This document shows, piece after piece, positions 1-8,384 of a DNA stretch of 55,469 nucleotides. This DNA comes from Acidobacteriota bacterium. GTDB taxonomy: Bacteria > Acidobacteriota > JAAYUB01. Positions within the stretch are counted from its first letter, which is position 1. The number at the start of each line of letters is the position of its first letter. Where the stretch lies: NCBI GenBank assembly GCA_017996395.1, contig JAGOHA010000004.1:1-55469 (forward strand). Direction: 5' to 3'. The notes beneath the pieces are model-generated. The model was not told the origin of the DNA, searched no databases, and was given only the letters and a program-made list of their open reading frames with translations. The position numbers and the translations under genes are program-made.

Positions 1-98
1 TCCAGGGCGTCGGCGCTGAGCTCCACCTTCTCGCCGTGGCGGGCGATCCGGACCAGCCGATCAATGGTCAGGGATTTACCGTCCAATACGATGGCCAT
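1..98 (-). CDS. Aromatic amino acid ammonia-lyase (HutH/PAL-like), N-terminal fragment
   Basis: Only the first 32 codons lie in the window; the gene continues beyond base 1. The reading begins MAIVLDGKSLTIDRLVRIAR and continues with a 'HGEKVEL' stretch, which resembles the N-terminus of histidine/phenylalanine ammonia-lyases (an 'LDG.SLT...LV.VAR' pattern). The ATG at 96-98 follows a GGAGGA ribosome binding site at 102-107. These enzymes deaminate histidine or an aromatic amino acid using an MIO cofactor, but the MIO-forming Ala-Ser-Gly is outside the window, so substrate and activity cannot be judged. The gene points the same way as the upstream TRAP operon, from which 115 bp separate it. 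The family call rests on a short segment. Confidence 0.6.
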   Translation of the reverse strand, partial: MAIVLDGKSLTIDRLVRIARHGEKVELSADAL

Positions 99-159
99 AC
101 ATCCTCCTGGATATGAATGTGGAATGGTTGTCCATGAATTGGCGACACCAATGCCCGCT

Positions 160-188
160 ATCTTAACAGAATCAACGGGCCTTGGGAA
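160..188 (-). promoter_or_regulatory. Possible sigma-70 promoter for the ammonia-lyase-like gene
   Basis: On the minus strand, TTCCCA (183-188) and TAAGAT (160-165) are separated by 17 bp. This would start transcription about 55 nt before the ATG at 98. Each hexamer matches consensus at four of six positions, so this is only a plausible site. Confidence 0.3.
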
Positions 189-213
189 CGGTGAAGGTCG
201 TGGGCGGTGGCCG

Positions 214-2088
214 TCAGCCCAGCCAGCCGGGCAGCCAGGTGGTGAGCGGAGGCACGTAGGTGATGAGAAGCACGCCCAGCAGCAGAACGATCAGAATCGG
301 GATGATGGCCCGGATGACTTCGGGCATGGGTTTGCCGAACCGGTAGGAGGACAGAAACAGGTTCATGCCCACCGGCGGCGTCAGATATCCAAGCTCCAGA
401 TTGGCCAGGAAGACGATGCCCAGATGGACGGGATCGATGCCGAAGGCGGTGCCCAGCGGCACCAACAGCGGGACCACCACCACGATGGCGGAGAAGACGT
501 CCATCAGACAGCCCACCACCAGGAGCAGCACATTGACCGCCAGCAGAAACACCCAGCGGGAATGGATGGCGCCGGTGACCCACTCCACCGCCTGGTCCGG
601 CACCTGGGCGTCGATGAGGAAATGGGTGAAGCCGAGCGCGACGCCGAGGATCAGCAGCACGCCGCCCACCAGCAGGCCGCACTCGGTCATGACCCGGGGA
701 ACGTCGCGGACGATGCGCAGGTCGCGGTGGATGACGCTCTCGCACAGGAAGGCGTACAGGGCGGTCACCGCCGCCGCTTCCACGGGCGTGGCGTAGCCCG
801 AGAACAGCGCCGCCAGCGCCACCACCGGGATGAGCAGCTCCCACTTGGCGGCCCAGACCGCCGACCCGGCCTCGCGCCAATCGATGAGACGGCCGCCCGC
901 TTTGACCTTCGGTCCCTGGCGCATCCCCCACCAGGCCGTCAGGATCACCAGCAGGATGCCCGGTCCCATGCCGCCGAGGAAGATCTGCTGGATGGTGATG
1001 TTGGCCTGGGCGCTGGTGTTGGCCACGATGACATAGAGGATCGGCGGCAGACACGGCGGAAACAGGAGCCCGAGCGAACCGGCGCCGGTAAGCAGGCCCA
1101 GCGCGGGACGCTCGCGGTAACCGGCGGCGAGCAGCACGGGCATGAGCAGGCCGCCCAGGGCCAGGATCGTCACGCCCGAGGCGCCGGTGAACGAGGTGAA
1201 GAAGGCGCAGACCAGCACGGCCACCAGCGCCGGTCCGCCGCGGAACCCGCCCACCAGGGTCTGGAACACCCGGACCAGCCGCCGCGATGCGCCACCTTCG
1301 GCAAGGAAATACCCGGCCAGCGTGAACAGCGGAATGCTGGGCAGGGTGGGATTGGTCACCAGCCCGTAATGCTTCAACGGGATGGAGAGGGTGGGCTCAC
1401 CCTGTCCCCAGAACAGGATGAGGGCGGCGCCGCCCAGGGCGGTGAACACGGGGGCGCCCAGCAGGATGGCGAGGCCCAGCACCACCAGCGCCGGCACCAT
1501 GAGCTGCTCGGGCTCGAACGGCAACCCGACGGCCAGCGCCGCCAGGCCGGCAGCCAGCGCGCTGGCGACGAGGCGCTCCCGCCATCCGGAGCCGGCGTGC
1601 CAGATCAGGCGGAGCGCCACCAGGGCGAAGCCCACCGGCAGCACGAGCTGGACGACCCACACCGGGATCCCGTACACCAGCACCTTGGCCAGCGGGCGCA
1701 TTGCCTGGGTGTACTCGAAGCTGGCGATGCACAGGAACAGGGTGACCGCCGCCGCGACGCCGCTGCTGATGAGCCGGGCCGCGGATTTGGCGCGACCGCT
1801 CAGAAAGGTGGTGACGGTGGACAGTGACAGTAGCCGGTTCTCGCGGGCGGCGATGGCGCCGCCGAACATGCCCACGAACAGGCACATGTGCTGCACGATG
1901 GTGCTGGAGCCGGAAATGCCGGTGCGGAACAAAGCCCGGAGTACGATTTCAGCCAGCGGCAGCACCACCAGCGCGGCCAGCGGCAGCACCACCAGCAGGT
2001 TCTCCCCGCCGACCAGGGCGCGCAACCAGGCGGGGCGCGCATGGCCCGGCTCCGATTGCGGGAGCTCGACGGGGATTTCGACACTCAT
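214..2088 (-). CDS. TRAP transporter permease, fused DctQ-DctM
   Basis: This 624-residue protein is nearly all membrane segments. Residues 1 to about 190 look like the small DctQ subunit (four helices, with 'LPLAEIVLRALFRTGI' near the start). The rest resembles the large DctM permease, including the 'GASGVTILALGGLLMPVLL' and 'GAGSLGLLFPPCLPPILYV' segments and the late 'ELGYLTPPVGMNLFL' motif. TRAP transporters use ion gradients to import carboxylates and related anionic solutes captured by a periplasmic DctP protein. The ATG at 2088 overlaps the dctP stop by 4 bp (ATGA), so the two are translationally coupled. Fused QM permeases are a known variant. The substrate cannot be deduced from the sequence. 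Confidence 0.92.
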   Translation of the reverse strand: MSVEIPVELPQSEPGHARPAWLRALVGGENLLVVLPLAALVVLPLAEIVLRALFRTGISGSSTIVQHMCLFVGMFGGAIAARENRLLSLSTVTTFLSGRAKSAARLISSGVAAAVTLFLCIASFEYTQAMRPLAKVLVYGIPVWVVQLVLPVGFALVALRLIWHAGSGWRERLVASALAAGLAALAVGLPFEPEQLMVPALVVLGLAILLGAPVFTALGGAALILFWGQGEPTLSIPLKHYGLVTNPTLPSIPLFTLAGYFLAEGGASRRLVRVFQTLVGGFRGGPALVAVLVCAFFTSFTGASGVTILALGGLLMPVLLAAGYRERPALGLLTGAGSLGLLFPPCLPPILYVIVANTSAQANITIQQIFLGGMGPGILLVILTAWWGMRQGPKVKAGGRLIDWREAGSAVWAAKWELLIPVVALAALFSGYATPVEAAAVTALYAFLCESVIHRDLRIVRDVPRVMTECGLLVGGVLLILGVALGFTHFLIDAQVPDQAVEWVTGAIHSRWVFLLAVNVLLLVVGCLMDVFSAIVVVVPLLVPLGTAFGIDPVHLGIVFLANLELGYLTPPVGMNLFLSSYRFGKPMPEVIRAIIPILIVLLLGVLLITYVPPLTTWLPGWLG

Positions 2089-3137
2089 TGGCCGGCCGCT
2101 CCGGATTGGGCCCGGTACTCTTTCAGGAACCGGGCGACTTCATCGAAGAGGTCGGCGGGGACCAGCCGCCCGCGGATCTTGTCCCGGTAGGGATCCACGG
2201 CTTTGCGCCACGCGGCTTCGATCTCGGGCGTGGGCACGGTGACCTTGACCCCGCGCTTCTTGAGCGCTTCCACGGAGCGCTCGTTCTCAGCCCGTCCCGC
2301 GGCCTTGATCTCACGGCCCGCATCGGCGGCCGCCTTGAGCAGGGCGGGACGCAGCTCAGCCGGGATCCGCTCCCAGGTTTTCCGCGTGACGACGGTGCCG
2401 CCCACCAGCGGCCCCCAGTTGAGCAGCAGCATATTGGACGCCTGGGCGTCCAGCTGACTGGCCAGGGCGAAGAAGGGGGGCATGGCCACCGTGTCGATCA
2501 GGCCGGTCTGGAGACTGGGCATGATGTTCACCGTCTCGAGGGCGACGGGATGATAGCCGGCGGACTTCCACAGGTCGAACTCTTCGGCGTTGCCCGCCCA
2601 GCAGAAAAACTTGGCCCGGCGGAGGTCGTCGGGATGGACCAGGGGCTTTTTCGAGAAGAAGCGGACGAATCCCGAATCGCCCCAGAACAACACCACGAAG
2701 CCCTTCTCCAGCATGCGCTTCTCCAGCGTGGGACGCAGCTTCTCGATCACGTATTCCAGTTCGTCCAGATTGCGGTAGTTCATGGGCGTGCCGCCCAGGG
2801 CCGACACGCCTTTCTCGATCTCGGACAGCCCCACGCCCGTGAGCATCCCGGCGTCCAGGCTGCCCGTCTGCATGAGTCCCACCATGTCGGCTTCGCCGCC
2901 CTGCGTGCCGTCGGGGAAGATCACCAGCTTGACCGCGCCACCGGAGGTGGTGCGCCACTTCTCGCCCATGGCCATCAGGGTTTTGTGGTACGAGGTGCCG
3001 CGGGGCGCCAGCGTGCCGAGCTTGATGGTGACCTTGCCGGCGGCCGCTGCAAAGGTGCCCGCACCCAGCAGCAGCAGGGCGGCGGGGAAAAACCGCCGGA
3101 CGAACGCCCCCACCAGCGTGCCAACAGGTCTACTCAT
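2085..3137 (-). CDS. dctP: TRAP transporter solute-binding protein, DctP family
   Basis: 350 residues with a signal peptide: a basic start, a hydrophobic 'FFPAALLLLGAGTFAAAA' core and probable cleavage near residue 33. The mature protein begins 'KVTIKLGTLAPRGTSYHK', typical of DctP receptors, followed by 'FPDGTQGGEADMVGLMQTG' and the family's 'GYHPVALETVNIMPSLQTG' region. It captures the substrate in the periplasm and hands it to the DctQM permease encoded next. It overlaps the upstream TatT gene by 8 bp and the downstream permease gene by 4 bp, so the three form one tight operon. In many DctP proteins an Arg pairs with the ligand carboxylate; I could not assign that residue confidently, so ligand chemistry is open. 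Confidence 0.9.
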   Translation of the reverse strand: MSRPVGTLVGAFVRRFFPAALLLLGAGTFAAAAGKVTIKLGTLAPRGTSYHKTLMAMGEKWRTTSGGAVKLVIFPDGTQGGEADMVGLMQTGSLDAGMLTGVGLSEIEKGVSALGGTPMNYRNLDELEYVIEKLRPTLEKRMLEKGFVVLFWGDSGFVRFFSKKPLVHPDDLRRAKFFCWAGNAEEFDLWKSAGYHPVALETVNIMPSLQTGLIDTVAMPPFFALASQLDAQASNMLLLNWGPLVGGTVVTRKTWERIPAELRPALLKAAADAGREIKAAGRAENERSVEALKKRGVKVTVPTPEIEAAWRKAVDPYRDKIRGRLVPADLFDEVARFLKEYRAQSGAAGQ

Positions 3138-4137
3138 GATCCGTCTCCTCGTCGGAATCTGCCGTCAGGAACAGTTCGTCGGCGCGGGCCAGCAGCCAGC
3201 GCGCACGGCGTTGCGCGACCAGGTTGGCCAACCGCCACTCGGGCCGGGCGTCGACATCGACCGCCAGCGCCTGCTCCAGCAGGGACCGGAACTCGGCCAG
3301 GTTCTGCGTCTGCACGCTGACCGCTTCGGCCAGCGAGACAAACGGTCCGGCCTGCTGGCCGCCGGACAGCCGCAGCGAGCTCTCGAAGTGCTGTCGGGCT
3401 TCGGTCTCGGGGTTCCGCCCGCCGGCGGCGCGACCCATGGCGAAGGTGATCATGAACGCTTGCAAACTGCCCTCCCCGAAGTTCGGATCCAGCACCAGCG
3501 CCCGGTCCATCATCGCCTCGACAATGGGCAGGTCGGCCACCAGGTCCGGGTCGTCCTTGCCCAGGGAGATGGCGGCGGCCCAGGCGGCGCCGGTCCAGTA
3601 AAGCAGGGGGACGTCCGCGGCGCGAGCCTGCTGGACCGCGGCTTTCGGGTCGCGCCGGAGGGCGTCGGAGAAGCCGGGATGGGCTGTGTCGAACCCGCGC
3701 AGTCCGTAATTGCGCGCCCGCAGGTAGAGTTTCCGGGCGCGCAGGCGCATGGCGGTGGCGGCGGCGAAGTCGGCATCTTCGAGCTCATCGGCATCCTGTT
3801 GGACAAACGCGTAGGCATATTGGGTGAAACCGCTGGCGGCGGCCAGGAGCAGCCCCTTGTGACGGGGGCTTTCAGCCAGCAGGCTCTCGATGAGCTTCAG
3901 GCTGAAGGGCACCGCCGCTTTCACCAGTTCAGGATCCTCGTCGGCGGCGAATGTTTCACCACCGCCGGCCAGCGCGTCGCCGAGGCGGTTCACCGCCATT
4001 TTCTTGACGGAACAGGCCGGTCCGAGCCCCGCGGCGATGAGCGCGATCAGCAGCACGGCCGCCAGTGGCGAGCGGGCGGCGGAGGGAGCGTCGTCACACG
4101 AGACGGCACGACCTGAAGTGGTTTGGTTGGATGACAC
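3130..4137 (-). CDS. TRAP transporter T-component, TatT family lipoprotein-like protein
   Basis: 335 residues starting at a GTG (4135-4137) preceded by AAGGAG. The N-terminus has a hydrophobic segment ending 'LGPACSVKKMAVNRLGDALA', with a lipobox-like Cys. The body contains the helical repeat region characteristic of TatT proteins ('ESPRHKGLLLAAASGFTQYA', then 'AMRLRARKLYLRARNYGLRG'). TatT is a TPR-like periplasmic protein described in treponemes, where it associates with a DctP protein; the general idea is that it helps deliver hydrophobic or hard-to-reach ligands. Being first in the operon, with 8 bp overlap into dctP, agrees with a DctP-partner role. This makes the system a TPR-associated TRAP transporter, possibly for lipophilic acids (inference). 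Confidence 0.82.
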   Translation of the reverse strand: MSSNQTTSGRAVSCDDAPSAARSPLAAVLLIALIAAGLGPACSVKKMAVNRLGDALAGGGETFAADEDPELVKAAVPFSLKLIESLLAESPRHKGLLLAAASGFTQYAYAFVQQDADELEDADFAAATAMRLRARKLYLRARNYGLRGFDTAHPGFSDALRRDPKAAVQQARAADVPLLYWTGAAWAAAISLGKDDPDLVADLPIVEAMMDRALVLDPNFGEGSLQAFMITFAMGRAAGGRNPETEARQHFESSLRLSGGQQAGPFVSLAEAVSVQTQNLAEFRSLLEQALAVDVDARPEWRLANLVAQRRARWLLARADELFLTADSDEETDHE

Positions 4138-4190
4138 GATCGACTCCTTAAGCCAACGGGGACGCGGGTGGCAGACCGGCCCAACAGGCC

Positions 4191-4219
4191 ATGCTACCTT
4201 GAGGTGGGTGTTTTTTCAA
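4191..4219 (-). promoter_or_regulatory. Sigma-70 promoter for the TRAP (tatT-dctP-dctQM) operon
   Basis: Minus strand TTGAAA (4214-4219) and TAGCAT (4191-4196) are separated by exactly 17 bp. This places the start site about 45 nt upstream of the GTG at 4137. It lies in the only non-coding stretch (4138-4259) between this operon and arfB. Confidence 0.55.
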
Positions 4220-4259
4220 CTTCTATCCAATGCGGATGTAACGGTGATGCGGCTCCGGC

Positions 4260-4685
4260 CTATTCCAAATCCGGCGGCGGCTTGCGGCGGATGGTCTTGA
4301 CGGCGGACCGGCGGCGCTTGTCATCCTGACGGCGGCGCCGGGCCGCCGGCGGGATGGCCGTGGCGATGCGCGGGGGATCCTCGCGCAGGGCCGCCTGCAG
4401 GAGGCGGACCAGGCGGGCCAGCGCCCGGTCGCGGTTGGTCTTCTGGCTGCGGGTATCCTGCGCCGAGACGAACAGGACGCCGTCGCGGCTCATCCGGCTG
4501 GCCAGCCGCGCCTGAATCCGCCGCCGGGCCGCCTCCGACAGACTGGCGGATGCGGCAACATCCAGGCGGACGGTCACGCGGGTACTGGCCTTGTTCACGT
4601 GCTGGCCGCCCGGCCCGCTGCTCGGCGTGGCCGTGAAAGTGAGTTCGGCTTCGTCCAGGAACACGTCGTCGGAAAGCTGGATCAT
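4260..4685 (-). CDS. arfB: Alternative ribosome-rescue factor / peptidyl-tRNA hydrolase ArfB
   Basis: 141 residues. The release-factor catalytic motif GGQ occurs early ('SSGPGGQHVNKASTRVTVRL', about residues 21-40), and the C-terminus is a basic tail ('ARRRRQDDKRRRSAVKTIRRK'), the hallmark layout of ArfB/YaeJ. Class I release factors are much longer. ArfB enters stalled ribosomes lacking a stop codon, threads its tail into the empty mRNA channel and hydrolyses the peptidyl-tRNA. The gene follows the large secreted protease gene by about 50 bp on the same strand and may be co-transcribed, although the two functions are unrelated. The size and both key elements are complete. Confidence 0.93.
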   Translation of the reverse strand: MIQLSDDVFLDEAELTFTATPSSGPGGQHVNKASTRVTVRLDVAASASLSEAARRRIQARLASRMSRDGVLFVSAQDTRSQKTNRDRALARLVRLLQAALREDPPRIATAIPPAARRRRQDDKRRRSAVKTIRRKPPPDLE

Positions 4686-4735
4686 GGCGCGTACCGGTTC
4701 AGAACATGCCCGTCATTCTCCCGTGGCGCGGGAGA

Positions 4736-7700
4736 CTACTCGGTGGCGACCCCCGCGTAACCGCCCAGCCGGTTGAAGTCGGGGGACACGAACAGCAATT
4801 GGCCGATGACGGGCTGGTCGGCGCTGACCCGCAGCCAGACGGGTGTGGACAGCGCGTCCGGGAACAGATCGTCCACCGCCAAAAGGAACTGACTGCCGGC
4901 CGCCAGGGGCACCGACCGGGCGCCCATCAGTGCACCATCCCGGTCGTACCCGCTCACGGTGAACGCGCCGTCCAGTCCGGCGAGACTGGTGAGGCGGAGA
5001 ACACCGGTCCAACCGGCTTCGTCCGGGATCATGGGAAAAATCAGGCCGTAACTCCCCCACGGGCAGGCGGGCGCCCCGTCGAACAGGTACGGTTCCGCCA
5101 GGCCCGGCCGGGTCATGTACAGCGAGAATCCGGTCAGAGGGACATCGGCGCCGACGCGCAGGCAGGCGGCACCTGGGATGTCCGTCTGCCCGAACAAGGC
5201 TGGAAGTTCGCGCGTGATCTGTTCGCCGGGCGCAGCCGGCCACTCGGCATCAGCCAGCACAAGGCCGTCGGCGTCCTGGATGAACGCGTGTGCGGTGACC
5301 GGCTCTGTGCCCGAGACGGAGAACGTGACACCGGTATAGTACCGCGCGGGATCGGGTACCGCGCCATAGAACAGACGGTGCGGCCAATCCATCTGGCCGG
5401 ACGGCAGCGGCGCGACCCGGATCTGCCGGCTGTACGCCGAGAAGGTGCCCACGCCGTCGACGGCCTTCATGAGAAACGTATAGGTGCGGCCGGTCTCCAG
5501 TCCCGTGACCGTGAAGGCGGTCGATTCGGTCTGCCCGACCTCGGTGGTGTACATCCCGTTCTTCCGGTAGATCACGTAATGAACGCCGGGCTCGACATTG
5601 GCGTTCCACCGCAGGCGCACGGCGGTGTCGGAGATGCCCCATCCCTGGAATCCCGTAGGCTTGGTGACCGGATCAGCAGCCGGCGGGATGTCCCGAAGCA
5701 TCGGCGGGCCGGTCAGCGGCGTCATCAGGACAGCGGGCAGACCGGCCAACCCCTGGTCCACGAACGAACCGAACAACTCGAAGCCCACCAGTTCCCGCTC
5801 GGCGGACACGGCCACGAATCGGATGAGGATCGGTTCGACGCCCGGAAAGATGCCGTCCAGCAGCCGGACATATTTGCCGCGGGCGGGGATGACCAGGTCG
5901 ATCGCCGCCAGTTCTTCGCCCGATTCCGCCAGCGCGGTCAGCCGGGCGGCCACCGCCGCCTGACCCGGATTGACGAGCGTCAGGCCGGTATAATAGATAT
6001 CGGAGATGTACACGAACGGAAAGACCAGCGCGGTATCCCCGCCGCGGAGGAGGGGCATGGTGACGAGGCTCTGGCCGTCGTCGGTGCCGAACACAGTTAC
6101 GCCTTCGACCCGGGGCGCGTCGGCGACCAGCACCCAGAAATCGGTCGCCGCGGGTATTCCGGGAAACAGGGCGTCGGGTGTCAGATCGGTGTGAGCGCGA
6201 GCCGGCAGCTCATGGAGTGTGGCGGTGGCCAGGTGGGTGCCGTCGGCGGCCAGCGCGTACAGCTGGGGCGTGACCGGCGTGTCGCCGGTGTTGGTCAGCA
6301 CGATCTGGCTGGTCCAGCCGGGCAGCCGGGTGACGTGGGCGGCGATGACCTGGTCGGTGGCGTCGGCGAGCGGCAGCAAGACCAGCACATCGCCTTCGCA
6401 GCGTGTCAGTCCGCCCAGCGCGTCCTGCGCCGTGAAGATCCAGTGATACGTGCCGGCACGCTCATAGGTGTGGACGGTTTCCAGCGTGGTGACGGGAGCG
6501 CTGCCGTCGCCGAAATCCCACGCCACCTGGTACGGGCCTTCGCCGCCGGAGACGGTGGCGCTGAACGTCACTTCCAGCGGCGCCACTCCGGCGGCGGGCG
6601 CCGCCTGGGCGGCGCAGGTCAGGGCGTAATTGGCCAGGGTGACCGCGATCCAATCGCTGCCCCTCAACCCGTCGGTGTCGGTGGCCGTGGCGCGGATCGT
6701 GTGCGACCCGTCGGTCCAGGCGGTGGTGTTCCAGTCGACGGCATAGGGGGCGTCGGTGTCGACGCCGATGGATACGTCGTCAATGAAAAATTCCACCTGG
6801 GTCACGCCCACATCGTCGGTGGCGGTGGCCAAGATGGTGACCAGCCCGACGAGCAGGGCGTGCTGGGCGGGCGCCGTGATTTCCGCCACCGGCGCGTGGT
6901 CGTCGACCGCATCGATGCCGTCCAGCGTGGTGGTGCCGGTGTTGTCGGGATCCAGCCAATCCCGGAGTCGCTGGGCGGCGGTGGCGCCGTTGTTCCAGGA
7001 GAGGGCGAACTTGCCGTAATAATCGGGCTGGTCGTTCGGTTCCATCCCGTTGCACGCGGCGGTGCCGCCGTGGAGCTGGCCGATGACGCGGTGAAAGTCA
7101 TCAAACAGCGGGGAACCCGATGAGCCGGGTTCGGTGGTCCCCAACTCGTATCGGACCGTCTTCCAGTGCGAATGAGCCGGGGTGCCGCCATAGGTGGCGG
7201 ATACGGGCGGATCGTTATCGAACGTGATCTTCTTGATGTCGCCGCTGGGGTGGTGGATGCACACCGTGTGCGACGGCGCAGAGTCCACCGCCGACCAGCC
7301 GGCGAAATGCACGTTGTAATCCGGCGGCGGGTCCTCGCTGAGTCGGAGCAGGGCGACGTCGGAATCCCAGTTGCTGGCCAATAGGGTCGTGCCGGACACC
7401 GTGTCGGTCGTCGGTCCGTCGAAGTTGGCGCAGCTGGAGCTCTGATAGTTGAACATGATCACCCACGTCTCCTCGCCGCCGAGGCAGTGGTTGGCGGTGA
7501 GAAAATAGGGCGTGTAGTCGTTGCGGACGTTGTTGACCAGCGCGCCGGAGCACAGCCGCCACCCGCCGCCGGTCAGAATCATGGCCACCGAGCGGATCTG
7601 GGCCTCCCAGGCGGCGCCTTCGGGACACTGCACATTCACGTTGCAGGCGCCCGAGTCGCCGAACGATTTGTCCAGCTTGTCGAACACGTTCCGATACCCA

Positions 7701-8272
7701 TGGATGATCCGGGCGATGGTGATGCGGCCGGGCTGCTCGACGCCCGGCGGTTCGTGATACTCCAGGGTGCACGCGTCGCCCCGGGTGGGTCCGGTGGCGA
7801 ATTTCCCGTGCGGTTTGTTGTTGCGATGGGTGAAGGCGCCGAGCACCGAACTCTCATCGTCGTTGTACAGGAAGAAGCGGGCGCCGCGGGGCAGCCAGAA
7901 CGCGTCGTAGACCAGGTTGATGGAATAGGCGCCGGGGCACACCAGGCGCAACCGCCAGAGGCGGCCGCCATCGGGGAGGGGCGACCACGTGCCGGCGGAG
8001 GTCATGTCCAGGCGCCGCTCGATGGGGTAACCGAACCGGAACGGCAGGCCCAGGGCCGCCTCCCGGCCGTCTTCCGCCTGCAGGGCGGGAACATCCACGG
8101 GCGGCAGCACGATGGTGTGGATCGCCGGCTGGGTGGACTTCTGAAAACTGTAGGGGAGACTCCCTTCGCTGACCTGGGCCGCGAGCGTGGTGGCGATCAT
8201 CAGCAGGCCGGCCGCCACCAGCAAGGCACGGGTGGACCGGGCGGCGACGGAGAGGGATTCACGGCTGATCAT
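4736..8272 (-). CDS. Large secreted trypsin-like serine protease with Ig-like, PKD and fibronectin III domains
   Basis: 1178 residues with a Sec signal peptide ('LLVAAGLLMIATTLAA'). The catalytic triad of an S1/lysyl-endopeptidase-like domain is visible: His in 'YFLTANHCLGGE' (about residue 262), Asp in 'SDVALLRL' (about 305) and Ser in 'GSSGSPLF' (about 383). A DUF-like N-terminal region precedes it. Downstream come a bacterial Ig-like domain ('DDVGVTQVEFFIDDVSIGVD', about 460-550), a PKD domain ('VAWDFGDGSAPVTT', about 555-630), a repetitive beta-rich region, a fibronectin III domain (about 865-955) and a final beta-rich domain. This resembles secreted proteases that degrade polymeric protein outside the cell. 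ATG at 8272 is preceded by AGGAG. No obvious sorting-domain consensus was seen, so the export route past the outer membrane is unknown. Confidence 0.88.
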   Translation of the reverse strand: MISRESLSVAARSTRALLVAAGLLMIATTLAAQVSEGSLPYSFQKSTQPAIHTIVLPPVDVPALQAEDGREAALGLPFRFGYPIERRLDMTSAGTWSPLPDGGRLWRLRLVCPGAYSINLVYDAFWLPRGARFFLYNDDESSVLGAFTHRNNKPHGKFATGPTRGDACTLEYHEPPGVEQPGRITIARIIHGYRNVFDKLDKSFGDSGACNVNVQCPEGAAWEAQIRSVAMILTGGGWRLCSGALVNNVRNDYTPYFLTANHCLGGEETWVIMFNYQSSSCANFDGPTTDTVSGTTLLASNWDSDVALLRLSEDPPPDYNVHFAGWSAVDSAPSHTVCIHHPSGDIKKITFDNDPPVSATYGGTPAHSHWKTVRYELGTTEPGSSGSPLFDDFHRVIGQLHGGTAACNGMEPNDQPDYYGKFALSWNNGATAAQRLRDWLDPDNTGTTTLDGIDAVDDHAPVAEITAPAQHALLVGLVTILATATDDVGVTQVEFFIDDVSIGVDTDAPYAVDWNTTAWTDGSHTIRATATDTDGLRGSDWIAVTLANYALTCAAQAAPAAGVAPLEVTFSATVSGGEGPYQVAWDFGDGSAPVTTLETVHTYERAGTYHWIFTAQDALGGLTRCEGDVLVLLPLADATDQVIAAHVTRLPGWTSQIVLTNTGDTPVTPQLYALAADGTHLATATLHELPARAHTDLTPDALFPGIPAATDFWVLVADAPRVEGVTVFGTDDGQSLVTMPLLRGGDTALVFPFVYISDIYYTGLTLVNPGQAAVAARLTALAESGEELAAIDLVIPARGKYVRLLDGIFPGVEPILIRFVAVSAERELVGFELFGSFVDQGLAGLPAVLMTPLTGPPMLRDIPPAADPVTKPTGFQGWGISDTAVRLRWNANVEPGVHYVIYRKNGMYTTEVGQTESTAFTVTGLETGRTYTFLMKAVDGVGTFSAYSRQIRVAPLPSGQMDWPHRLFYGAVPDPARYYTGVTFSVSGTEPVTAHAFIQDADGLVLADAEWPAAPGEQITRELPALFGQTDIPGAACLRVGADVPLTGFSLYMTRPGLAEPYLFDGAPACPWGSYGLIFPMIPDEAGWTGVLRLTSLAGLDGAFTVSGYDRDGALMGARSVPLAAGSQFLLAVDDLFPDALSTPVWLRVSADQPVIGQLLFVSPDFNRLGGYAGVATE

Positions 8273-8384
8273 GCGACGGCTCCTGAACGGGCGATCGGTG
8301 CGGAAACGCGAGCCGTATTATAGCACGGCCGGACGGGCACGACCGGGCGTGCGGCGGTCCGCGGCCGATGGCCGGCGGGCGGGA

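Noticed and set aside
64..1827. 587-codon plus-strand frame opposite the TRAP permease
   Set aside because: Composition (Gln/His/Gly/Arg) is that of a mirror frame, while the minus strand encodes an unmistakable membrane permease.
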